A DNA stretch of 5,762 nucleotides from Bacteroidia bacterium (GTDB taxonomy: Bacteria > Bacteroidota > Bacteroidia > Bacteroidales > VadinHA17), in NCBI GenBank assembly GCA_026391515.1, contig JAPLEC010000318.1, positions 1 to 5,762 of the forward strand, written 5' to 3'. The position numbers and the translations under genes were made by a program. A model generated the notes under the pieces. The model saw nothing but the letters and a program-made list of their open reading frames with translations. It searched no databases and was not told the DNA's origin. Shown here in pieces: positions 1 through 5,648 of the stretch (the first letter of the stretch is position 1; each line of letters opens with the position of its first letter).

Positions 1-467
1 ACAAGCTCCCAGAAAATATACATCTGGAAAATATTAGGTGCAATTACAAGTCCAAGCATCGAAAAAGTGAAAAGCGAAAGAAATGCAAAGAAACGTTCAA
101 ATCCTCTTTCACCTTTCATATAACCAATACTGTAAATGTGAACCATAAACGATACAGTACTGACAACTATCAACATCATTACTGAGATGGGATCAAGCAG
201 AACGCCTAAGTCAATATGCAGCTTATCAGTGAATTGCAGCCATGTTATGTTAAAGCCAAGAACAGCTTTAAAAGTCTCTGCTGCCTTTGGGGTTACAAAG
301 AAATAATTATAGGCTGTAATGTATGACAGTACTGTAATTACAGCTAACCCTGCGGTTCCTAAAATTCCTGATAACTTTGGCTTCAGCTTATGTCCTGCAA
401 GCCCGAGCAATACGAACATTAGAAAGGGTATCAGCGGGATCCAGACGGTATATGAATAATTTATCAT
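1..467 (-). CDS. nuoL: NADH-quinone oxidoreductase subunit L, N-terminal part (cut by window edge)
   Basis: I translated this by hand from the ATG at 467-465. It stays open for 155 codons to the left edge, so only about the first quarter of a usual 600-700-residue NuoL is present. NuoL is the distal antiporter-like subunit of the complex I membrane arm and pumps protons. Hydrophobic segments lie at about residues 8-25, 33-50, 92-112 and 123-142. Family landmarks are DPIS (92-95), the HIYSIGYM stretch (110-117), the FFAFLSLFTFSML stretch (126-138) and FWEL (152-155). E154 aligns with the essential membrane glutamate E144 of E. coli NuoL. The gene starts 24 nt after the nuoK stop and has no clear Shine-Dalgarno. 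The order K-L is canonical, and nuoM and nuoN presumably follow outside the window. Identity is firm from motifs plus position; nothing can be said about the rest of the protein. Confidence 0.96.
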   Translation of the reverse strand, partial: MINYSYTVWIPLIPFLMFVLLGLAGHKLKPKLSGILGTAGLAVITVLSYITAYNYFFVTPKAAETFKAVLGFNITWLQFTDKLHIDLGVLLDPISVMMLIVVSTVSFMVHIYSIGYMKGERGFERFFAFLSLFTFSMLGLVIAPNIFQMYIFWEL

Positions 468-491
468 AGATATGGTTTGCAGTAAATTTTA

Positions 492-809
492 TCAGTATTT
501 CATTTCGTTTACGTCCTCAACGTTAATAGTGGTGAAGCGTCGGTAGATATTTATTATTATAGCTATTGCCACTGCAGCTTCTGAGGCAGCAACGGCAATT
601 ATAAACAGGCTGAAAAACATACCCTCAAGTCTGTCAGGGAACAGGTAACGGTTGAATGCCATGAAATTTATATTCACCGAATTCAGTATTAGCTCGACAG
701 ACATCAGAATTGTAATAAGATTCCTGCGGGTGAGAAAACCATAAATTCCGGTAAAGAACATTATGGTAGCAAGGATCAGAAATAAATATAATGGTATTCC
801 GGCATTCAT
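492..809 (-). CDS. nuoK: NADH-quinone oxidoreductase subunit K
   Basis: This encodes 105 residues, close to the roughly 100 usual for NuoK, a MrpC-like membrane subunit of the complex I proton channel. Three hydrophobic helices are visible at about residues 5-25, 30-50 and 62-88. The two buried glutamates needed for proton transfer are in place: E39 (in the SVELILN stretch) and E77 (in the AASEAAV stretch), matching E36 and E72 of E. coli. The RRN motif at 28-30 and the polar C-terminal tail with NVEDVNEM are also typical. The ATG lies 4 nt after the nuoJ stop, which is a tandem in-frame TAA TAA. There is no evident Shine-Dalgarno, as is common in Bacteroidetes, and translational coupling to nuoJ is likely. 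The start is well supported because the first helix begins almost at once. Confidence 0.98.
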   Translation of the reverse strand: MNAGIPLYLFLILATIMFFTGIYGFLTRRNLITILMSVELILNSVNINFMAFNRYLFPDRLEGMFFSLFIIAVAASEAAVAIAIIINIYRRFTTINVEDVNEMKY

Positions 810-813
810 CTTA

Positions 814-1353
814 TTACTGTTTTAATATTTGAGATTCTGTTTTATCGGGGCCGCCTTTTTTAGCGATTACAATTGCTGCAACCATTGCTGCAATCAGCAA
901 AATGGAAATAACTTCGAATGGCAATACATAACCATTAGATCCGGTTGAAAGAAGGCTTTTTCCGATCAGACGCATGTTGACTTCCTCGGCAGCCACTTTT
1001 GTTGCTGAGAAATTAAAATCAAGAATTGTTGTGATTGAGAGAACAGCTCCTGCAATTGCTGCTAACGCAGAAAATAACGATTTCTTCCATCCGACAGGTT
1101 CAGCTTTTTGACTGATATGACTCGTAAGAAGTATAGAAAAAATAATCAATACCACAATACCTCCTGCATAGAGAGTAAGCTGTACTGCGGCAAGAAAATG
1201 ATAATTCAGCATGAAGTAAAGTCCTGAAGTAGAGACAAGTACAAAAAGCAGGTAAATTGCTGCTCTTAATATTTTCCGGCTGGTAACAGTCAGGATTGAA
1301 AAAACAACAATCACGACAGAAAACAGCAGAAACATGATCTGGTTAGAGGTCAT
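814..1353 (-). CDS. nuoJ: NADH-quinone oxidoreductase subunit J
   Basis: NuoJ is a membrane subunit of complex I whose third helix carries the pi-bulge that links the quinone chamber to the proton channels. The 179-residue product (E. coli: 184) has five hydrophobic segments, at about 6-25, 29-50, 54-77, 92-112 and 144-166. The conserved helix-3 signature FLAAVQLTLYAGGIVVL spans about 53-69, with the family tyrosine at 62. The C-terminal tail is short and polar. I chose the ATG at 1353-1351 over the GTG one codon upstream (1356-1354). The ATG makes a 1-nt TGATG overlap with the nuoI stop and lies 7 nt from a strong AAAGGAG, while the GTG would be only 4 nt away. The two choices differ by one residue. 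The gene sits between nuoI and nuoK in the standard order. Confidence 0.97.
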   Translation of the reverse strand: MTSNQIMFLLFSVVIVVFSILTVTSRKILRAAIYLLFVLVSTSGLYFMLNYHFLAAVQLTLYAGGIVVLIIFSILLTSHISQKAEPVGWKKSLFSALAAIAGAVLSITTILDFNFSATKVAAEEVNMRLIGKSLLSTGSNGYVLPFEVISILLIAAMVAAIVIAKKGGPDKTESQILKQ

Positions 1354-1832
1354 CACTCAACTCCTTTCATTAATTGTGAACCTGGTTTATTTAATACTTT
1401 TATCAAAAGAGCCCTGTTAAAGACAGCATGCTCGAACTCCTGACTAAACGCCAGAGCATTTGAAGGACATGATTTTACACAAAGAGCACAGAAAGTGCAC
1501 ATGCTGAGCCGATAAATATGTTTGTCAATAGCACGTTTCTTTTTGCCGTCTTCAGTAGCTATTGTTTTTGAAATAATTTCAATTGAACCATTTGGGCAGT
1601 TAATCTCGCAAATACCGCATCCGGTGCATTTATGCTCATTTTTTTCATTATGCGGCATAATAACTTCGCCCTTGAACCTGTCGAACATCACAAGCTTATT
1701 CCTGTTATTAGGATACTTCTGAGTGACAATTTTTGAAGGACTGAAAAAATATGATCCTGTAACCTTCATCCCCTTCAGCAAAGACCAGACCCCCATTAAA
1801 ACTTCTTTCAGATAATTATAAATGCTTCTCAT
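1353..1832 (-). CDS. nuoI: NADH-quinone oxidoreductase subunit I (2x[4Fe-4S] ferredoxin-like)
   Basis: NuoI is the peripheral iron-sulfur subunit that carries clusters N6a and N6b and passes electrons to N2 in NuoB. The 159-residue product has both CxxCxxCxxxCP motifs intact: C69, C72, C75, C79 and C112, C115, C118, C122. It has an amphipathic N-terminal region (about 1-30) that would lie on the membrane, and the linker containing YP (40-41) and RFKGEV (52-57), equivalent to the family's RyrG segment. It is about 20 residues shorter than E. coli NuoI (180). The start ATG is 27 nt after the nuoH stop with no good Shine-Dalgarno. The end overlaps nuoJ by 1 nt. With no nuoE, nuoF or nuoG next to it, NuoI may form the exposed electron entry point, as NdhI does in ferredoxin-dependent NDH-1; that last point is inference. 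Confidence 0.98.
   Translation of the reverse strand: MRSIYNYLKEVLMGVWSLLKGMKVTGSYFFSPSKIVTQKYPNNRNKLVMFDRFKGEVIMPHNEKNEHKCTGCGICEINCPNGSIEIISKTIATEDGKKKRAIDKHIYRLSMCTFCALCVKSCPSNALAFSQEFEHAVFNRALLIKVLNKPGSQLMKGVE
1361..1367 (-). promoter_or_regulatory. Strong Shine-Dalgarno site for nuoJ, inside the nuoI end
   Basis: The minus strand reads AAAGGAG here, 7 nt before the nuoJ ATG at 1353. It lies within the last codons of nuoI. It is the clearest ribosome binding site in the window; the other nuo starts have weak or no such motif. It supports the ATG start over the GTG at 1356 and suggests re-initiation at the TGATG junction. Confidence 0.7.
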
Positions 1833-1859
1833 AAAGAGATATATTATAAAGGTATGTCG

Positions 1860-2996
1860 TTAAAAGTGCCAGCCCATCAGTACTACAAAAGCCATTACCA
1901 ATACATTAACCAGATTTATCGGCAGTAAATATTTCCACTCCAGAGTCAGCAGCTGATCGATCCTCAAACGCGGAAATGTCCATTTGAACCACATCATCAG
2001 AAAGATCACAAAGAATGTTTTACCGATATACCAGATAAATGGAGGTATGTAATCCATTACACTGTTAAATCCATCCCAATGCCCTACATGGAATGGCATC
2101 CAGCCACCCAGGAAAACAGTTGCTGCAATCGACGCAACAATGAACATGTTCATATATTCAGCAAGGAAGAAAAAAGCAAATTTGATCCCTGAATATTCAG
2201 TATGATAGCCAGCAGTAAGCTCTGATTCGGCTTCCGCAAGGTCGAAAGGTCCGCGGTTTGTTTCAGCGGTGCTGGAAATAAGGAAGATAATGAATGCAAT
2301 GAAAGCAGGGATATGTCCCTTGAAGATGAACCAGCCGGTCCTTTGTGCTTCAACAATCTCTGAAAACTGCATTGTTCCTGCAAGAATGACAACAGTTATC
2401 AAAGCCAGCCCGACTGAAAGCTCATAGCTTACGATCTGGGCTCCGCTACGCATTGCACCTATCAGAGAGTATTTATTATTACTCGACCATCCTGCCAGCA
2501 AAACTCCGATGACACCCATTGCTGAAACAGCAATCACATATAAGACCCCTATATTCAGGTCAATAGCATGCAATCCATTTGCGAATGGAATTGCAGCAAT
2601 TGCCATAAATGAGGCAATAATGACTATAAAAGGAGCCAGGTTAAAAAGAAACTTATCCGCTTTTTTAATGGGTATCAGTTCAACAAGCAGGAGCTTTATC
2701 AGGTCTGCTATTGTCTGGAATATTCCAAACGGACCGACACGGTTCGGTCCAAGCCTGTTTTGCATAAATGCACATACCTTTCTCTCAGCATATACCAGGA
2801 ATAATCCAACCAGCGCATAAAACAGAAGTATAAGAACCCCAATAATAAGCATTTCTGTAACAGTTGTCCAGAAAGGCGACATAGCATTATGCAGCCCTGT
2901 GTCAATATTTTTCGTAAGTAATGAAAAGTCATAAAAAACTTTCCACCACGGCTCAGAAAATGTCGAAATATTTTGTGCGGCTATAACCAATCGCAT
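1860..2996 (-). CDS. nuoH: NADH-quinone oxidoreductase subunit H
   Basis: NuoH is the membrane subunit that builds most of the quinone chamber with NuoB and NuoD and starts the proton path. The product is 378 residues, longer than E. coli NuoH (325), mainly through an N-terminal extension: the first helix begins near residue 49. Family landmarks are ERKV (71-74), RLGPNRVGPFG (81-91), GWSSNNKYSLIGAMRS (169-184), SYEL with E192, and AETNRGPFDLAEAESEL (244-260) followed by GYHTEYSG (263-270). These supply the charged quinone-site loop residues D252, E255, E257, E259 and E267. The C-terminal FPRLRIDQL stretch is also typical. The ATG at 2996 is the likely start, because an in-frame TAA at 3011-3009 limits any upstream extension. 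M39 is a possible later start but would drop the family-like DFSLLT stretch. The gene follows nuoD after a 126-bp repeat-filled gap. Confidence 0.97.
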   Translation of the reverse strand: MRLVIAAQNISTFSEPWWKVFYDFSLLTKNIDTGLHNAMSPFWTTVTEMLIIGVLILLFYALVGLFLVYAERKVCAFMQNRLGPNRVGPFGIFQTIADLIKLLLVELIPIKKADKFLFNLAPFIVIIASFMAIAAIPFANGLHAIDLNIGVLYVIAVSAMGVIGVLLAGWSSNNKYSLIGAMRSGAQIVSYELSVGLALITVVILAGTMQFSEIVEAQRTGWFIFKGHIPAFIAFIIFLISSTAETNRGPFDLAEAESELTAGYHTEYSGIKFAFFFLAEYMNMFIVASIAATVFLGGWMPFHVGHWDGFNSVMDYIPPFIWYIGKTFFVIFLMMWFKWTFPRLRIDQLLTLEWKYLLPINLVNVLVMAFVVLMGWHF

Positions 2997-3002
2997 ATCG
3001 AA

Positions 3003-3120
3003 TGTCTTTTATCTTTGATCTTTGTTCTTCTATCTTTTAAAACCCACCCCATGCCCCTCCCAGGAGGGGATCTTTTTATTTCTTTTATCTTAGATCTTGT
3101 TTCTTTTGTCTTTTATCTTT
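3003..3120. repeat. Intergenic repeat element between nuoD and nuoH, bounded by 14-bp direct repeats
   Basis: The 126-bp gap between nuoD and nuoH is not random sequence. TGTCTTTTATCTTT occurs exactly at 3003-3016 and again at 3107-3120. The inner 11-mer TCTTTTATCTT occurs three times (3005-3015, 3081-3091, 3109-3119), with looser variants such as CTTCTATCTTTT at 3027-3038. Two pyrimidine-rich arms (purine-rich in the transcript) flank a GC-rich core at 3043-3069. The element starts 6 nt upstream of the nuoH ATG and ends 2 nt from the nuoD stop, so it fills the gap almost exactly. I recall similar AAAGATAAAAGA plus CCCCTCC/GGAGGGG elements between genes in Bacteroidetes genomes, but that is memory, not a search. 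It has no coding capacity. It could be an old non-autonomous insertion, a slippage-grown repeat, or an mRNA-processing or stability element. Confidence 0.75.
3043..3069 (-). other. GC-rich hairpin overlapping a G-quadruplex motif in the nuo transcript
   Basis: An inverted repeat pairs CCCCTCC (3054-3060) with GGAGGGG (3063-3069), with only CA between the arms. A real hairpin would use about 6 pairs and a 4-nt loop. On the minus strand, the sense of the operon, the same bases plus the next stretch give four G runs, with plus-strand C runs at 3043-3045, 3047-3050, 3054-3057 and 3059-3061. The pattern is GGG-1-GGGG-3-GGGG-1-GGG, fitting the classical G3+N1-7 quadruplex rule. The hairpin and the quadruplex share the G run at 3054-3061, so they exclude each other. 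In the operon sense no U run follows directly (CATGGGGTGGG comes first, then TTTT), so a Rho-independent terminator is not well supported. Confidence 0.6.
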
Positions 3121-3122
3121 TC

Positions 3123-4247
3123 CTAGCGGTCAATATCCGGAATAATCAGATCCAGCGAACCTGATATTGCCACCAGGTCAGCAATCTTAAATCCTTTTGA
3201 CATCATGTTCAGCGCTGCCAGATTTACAAAATTCGGTGAGCGGAATTTTATCCTGAATGGATTCTTGTTCCCGTCACTAACTATGTAAACTCCAAGTTCT
3301 CCGCGGGCTGTTTCAACTCTCTGATAGTATTCTCCTTCAGGCAGCTTAATAACAGGTTTCATTTTTACCGCATATTGTCCTTCCGGAATGTTGTCGATAA
3401 GCTGATCGATTATATTCATCGATTCACGCATTTCCTCCATTCTCACAAGATATCTGTGATATGTATCACCTTCAGTAAACAGCACCTCATTGAACTTGAC
3501 CCTGTCATAAGCGCTGTAAGGTTCATATTTTCTGACATCACAGGAAAATCCTGCTGCTCTGCCAACCGGGCCCGTAACACCAAATGAAACAGCATCTTCC
3601 AGAGATAGCTTTCCAATACCCATTGTACGCTCCCTGAAAATGACGTTGCCTGTCAGCAACTGGTCGTATTCAGGTAAAGTTTTTCTGAAATATTTAATAA
3701 AGTCTTTTACACGCTTCTGAAAATTCGGATGTATATCGTACATCAGTCCTCCGGGGCAGCTATAGCTTACAATCATGCGGCTGCCGCATGTTTCTTCCCA
3801 GATATCAAGGATTCTTTCCCTGTCGCGGAGACCGTAGAAGAAGCATGTGAGGCCGCCAAGATCCATCCCAAATGTTGCCCAGAAAAGTTGATGCGACTGA
3901 ATACGAGTCAGCTCTGCCATAATTGTCCTTATCACTTTAACCCTGTCAGGAATTTCAATTTCAAGGGCTTTTTCAACATTAAGACAGACTGCTTCATTGT
4001 TTATATGCGCTGAGAGGTAGTCCATCCGGTCAGTCAGATGGATAATCTGAGGATAGGTTATGCTTTCGCACATTTTCTCGATACCTCTGTGAATATATCC
4101 CACATGAGGTTCTACATTCTTTACTATCTCGCCCTTTAATGATACGACCAGACGAAGCACTCCATGTGTAGAAGGATGCTGCGGCCCCATGTTTATGACA
4201 TATTCCTCCTGTTCGTTGATGCCAGTAGTTTTTACCTGCTCTTCCAT
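3123..4247 (-). CDS. nuoD: NADH-quinone oxidoreductase subunit D (49-kDa type)
   Basis: NuoD is the peripheral subunit, related to the large subunit of [NiFe] hydrogenases, that with NuoB forms the quinone reduction site. The 374-residue product is near family length (about 380-410). The N-terminal MGPQHPSTHG (20-29) contains H28, and DRMDYL (73-78) contains Y77. These correspond to the quinone-ligating His38 and Tyr87 of Thermus Nqo4, with the same 49-residue spacing. HVGYIHRGIEK (48-58), GVTGPVGRAAG in the middle and the C-terminal DLVAISGSLDLIIPDIDR are also standard. The hydrogenase metal-binding cysteines are absent, as expected. The ATG is 3 nt after the nuoC stop and in the same frame, so C and D look like an unfused version of the CD fusion known in E. 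coli. Translational coupling is likely since no Shine-Dalgarno is visible. Confidence 0.98.
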   Translation of the reverse strand: MEEQVKTTGINEQEEYVINMGPQHPSTHGVLRLVVSLKGEIVKNVEPHVGYIHRGIEKMCESITYPQIIHLTDRMDYLSAHINNEAVCLNVEKALEIEIPDRVKVIRTIMAELTRIQSHQLFWATFGMDLGGLTCFFYGLRDRERILDIWEETCGSRMIVSYSCPGGLMYDIHPNFQKRVKDFIKYFRKTLPEYDQLLTGNVIFRERTMGIGKLSLEDAVSFGVTGPVGRAAGFSCDVRKYEPYSAYDRVKFNEVLFTEGDTYHRYLVRMEEMRESMNIIDQLIDNIPEGQYAVKMKPVIKLPEGEYYQRVETARGELGVYIVSDGNKNPFRIKFRSPNFVNLAALNMMSKGFKIADLVAISGSLDLIIPDIDR

Positions 4248-4250
4248 AAA

Positions 4251-4706
4251 TTACTTGGTAACAATATTAATATCATCAACATAGTCCTTTCTTAAAGGGA
4301 ATCCCCATGAATTATCGAGAAACAATCTTCTCAGATCAGGATGATTTATAAATTTTATGCCTAACAGGTCATAAACCTCTCTCTCGAGAAATTCAGCTGC
4401 TTTCCAGATATCTGTAACTGAATCAAAATGAGGATTTTCTCTGTCAGCAGTCCGTGTTTTCAGAACAACTGTATGACCATATTTTGTTGAACGGAGATGA
4501 TAAACAACTCCAAGCTCCTGTCCATAATCAACACCCGTAATACAAAAAAGAAAATCAAAAGACGATTCATCATTCTCCTTTAATTGAAAAGCAAGCTGAT
4601 GCAGTTTTGAGGAGGGAACTATTACCTCGGTAAATTGCTTACCCTCTTTTGTTCTGCAATCCTGTTCAAGCGACTTAATGAATATTCCAAGTTCTGTTTT
4701 ATTCAT
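4251..4706 (-). CDS. nuoC: NADH-quinone oxidoreductase subunit C (30-kDa type)
   Basis: NuoC is a peripheral-arm scaffold subunit that packs against NuoD and NuoI and has no cofactor of its own. The 151-residue product is at the short end for the family (Thermus Nqo5 has about 207). The N-terminal half is variable. The signature lies at the C-terminus: ERE (108-110), YDLLGIKF (112-119), HPDLRRL (122-128) and PLRKDY near residues 137-142. The CITGVDY stretch (55-61) matches the conserved D-rich turn after the central strand. Little follows the PLRKDY motif, so there is no extra C-terminal domain. The ATG lies 8 nt after the nuoB stop, with AGG directly before it. Identity is secure from the motif and from its position between B and D. 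Confidence 0.97.
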   Translation of the reverse strand: MNKTELGIFIKSLEQDCRTKEGKQFTEVIVPSSKLHQLAFQLKENDESSFDFLFCITGVDYGQELGVVYHLRSTKYGHTVVLKTRTADRENPHFDSVTDIWKAAEFLEREVYDLLGIKFINHPDLRRLFLDNSWGFPLRKDYVDDINIVTK

Positions 4707-4714
4707 CCTGGTTT

Positions 4715-5275
4715 TTATTTAGTGCTGTGCTCGGCAATGCGTTTTTTCCTCGATTTAATATTTTCTGTCTCTATTTTACGCTGAAGCTGGAGCATTCCAT
4801 ATAATAAAGCTTCAGGTCTTGGAGGACAACCGGGAACATAAACATCTACAGGAATGACATGCTCAACGCCTTTGACCACACTATAGGAATTAAGGAAGAA
4901 TGGTCCGCCTGAAATGGCACAAGCACCCATTGCTACAACATATTTAGGCTCAGACATTTGATCGTACAATCGTTTAAGTACCGGTGCCATCTTATTCACA
5001 ATGGTTCCGGCAACAACAATAACATCAGCCTGACGGGGGCTGGCTCTGTAAACCTCCATACCGAACCTTGCAAAATCATGACGGGGAGCACCTGTAGCCA
5101 TCATCTCAATTCCGCAGCAGCTTGTGGCAAAGGTCAGTGGCCACAGTGAATTCTTCCTTCCCCAGTTAATGACACTATCAACAGTTGTTAAAAGAATATT
5201 TGTACCGGATTTTCTTAGAAGCTCGAGACTTTCATTGTCTTTGAACTCCTCTTTCTTCATACCTTTTATTCCCAT
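4715..5275 (-). CDS. nuoB: NADH-quinone oxidoreductase subunit B (N2 cluster, PSST type)
   Basis: NuoB binds N2, the last [4Fe-4S] cluster, which reduces quinone. In the 186-residue reading from the ATG at 5275, the four ligands are C53 and C54 (in FATSCCGIEMM), C119 (GACAISGGP) and C150 (VPGCPPRPEA). Other landmarks are INWGRKNSLWP (36-46), the SPRQADV stretch (79-85) and NKMAPVLKRLYDQM (94-107). The C-terminal 20-25 residues are basic. The open frame extends to an ATG at 5386, but that 37-codon extension lies inside nuoA and is not family-like. Two starts remain. The ATG at 5275 gives MGIKG, with a 10-nt overlap with nuoA. The ATG at 5260 gives 181 residues, a 5-nt gap and AAAAGG only 1-2 nt before the start. 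I prefer 5275, with moderate certainty. Confidence 0.97.
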   Translation of the reverse strand: MGIKGMKKEEFKDNESLELLRKSGTNILLTTVDSVINWGRKNSLWPLTFATSCCGIEMMATGAPRHDFARFGMEVYRASPRQADVIVVAGTIVNKMAPVLKRLYDQMSEPKYVVAMGACAISGGPFFLNSYSVVKGVEHVIPVDVYVPGCPPRPEALLYGMLQLQRKIETENIKSRKKRIAEHSTK

Positions 5276-5616
5276 ATAAGCGCATGTTTTTTCCAGGCAT
5301 ACAGAAGACCCAGACCCAATATAAAGAAGAAAATAACTATTTCGATAAAAGCTGTCATGCCTACCTCTTTCATTACAACAGCCCATGGAAAAACAAGGAC
5401 AGTTTCAACATCAAAAATGAGAAAAAGGATAGCAAAGAGATAATACCCAACATTGAATTGTAACCATGTCACTCCCTTGGTCGGAATACCACATTCGTAA
5501 GGTTCAAATTTCTGTGGATTAGTCGATTTGGGAGCAATTATTTCAGAAAAGATCAATACCAATCCTACAAATGATGCTCCGATTAGAAAGAATAAAACAA
5601 GCCATTCATTTTTCAT
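5266..5616 (-). CDS. nuoA: NADH-quinone oxidoreductase subunit A
   Basis: NuoA is a small membrane subunit of complex I at the junction with the peripheral arm. From the ATG at 5616 the product has 116 residues (Thermus Nqo7: about 119), with three hydrophobic segments at about 5-25, 57-80 and 88-108. The loop between helices 1 and 2 contains YECGIP (40-45), including C42, equivalent to ND3 Cys39 of the mitochondrial enzyme. Helix 2 contains FDVET (68-72), with the conserved acidic residues D69 and E71. The open frame can be extended 8 codons to a TTG at 5640. I reject that because the candidate promoter would leave almost no leader, and the extra residues are polar and not family-like. This is the first gene of the operon in this window and overlaps nuoB by 10 nt if nuoB starts at 5275. 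Confidence 0.97.
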   Translation of the reverse strand: MKNEWLVLFFLIGASFVGLVLIFSEIIAPKSTNPQKFEPYECGIPTKGVTWLQFNVGYYLFAILFLIFDVETVLVFPWAVVMKEVGMTAFIEIVIFFFILGLGLLYAWKKHALIWE

Positions 5617-5648
5617 AAAACCAGGTTTTTGTTTTGTCAAAGGCGGGA

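Noticed and set aside
2150..2932. Open frames at 2150-2392 (-), 2708-2932 (-) and 2509-2820 (+)
   Set aside because: They are shadows of nuoH, whose own frame carries all the family motifs.
3010..3017. Plus-strand TATCTTTG matching TAnnTTTG, as an antisense promoter into nuoD
   Set aside because: No -33 element at a suitable spacing, and the motif is a by-product of the pyrimidine-rich repeat.
3054..3085. Rho-independent terminator: GC hairpin followed by TCTTTTTATTTCTTTT on the plus strand
   Set aside because: The T-rich tail is on the plus strand, where no gene ends. In the operon sense the hairpin is followed by CATGGGGTGGG rather than a U run.
2973..3164. 63-residue plus-strand open frame across the nuoD-nuoH gap
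   Set aside because: It is a by-product of the repeat arms and the nuoH and nuoD ends, with no family resemblance or start signal.
3729..4013. 94-residue plus-strand open frame opposite nuoD, with several cysteines
   Set aside because: It is the complement of a strongly conserved nuoD region; its composition is explained by the NuoD codons.
5276..5386. 37-codon N-terminal extension of nuoB to an ATG at 5386
   Set aside because: It lies wholly within nuoA in another frame, does not resemble NuoB N-termini, and two better starts exist at 5275 and 5260.
5617..5640. TTG start for nuoA, 8 codons upstream of the ATG
   Set aside because: It is a rare start codon with no ribosome binding site, adds polar residues not typical of NuoA, and would lie within about 5 nt of the predicted transcript start.
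5635..5640. TTGACA resembling a sigma-70 -35 box before nuoA
   Set aside because: Any matching -10 would fall at or beyond the nuoA ATG, and the inferred lineage uses TTTG/TAnnTTTG promoters.
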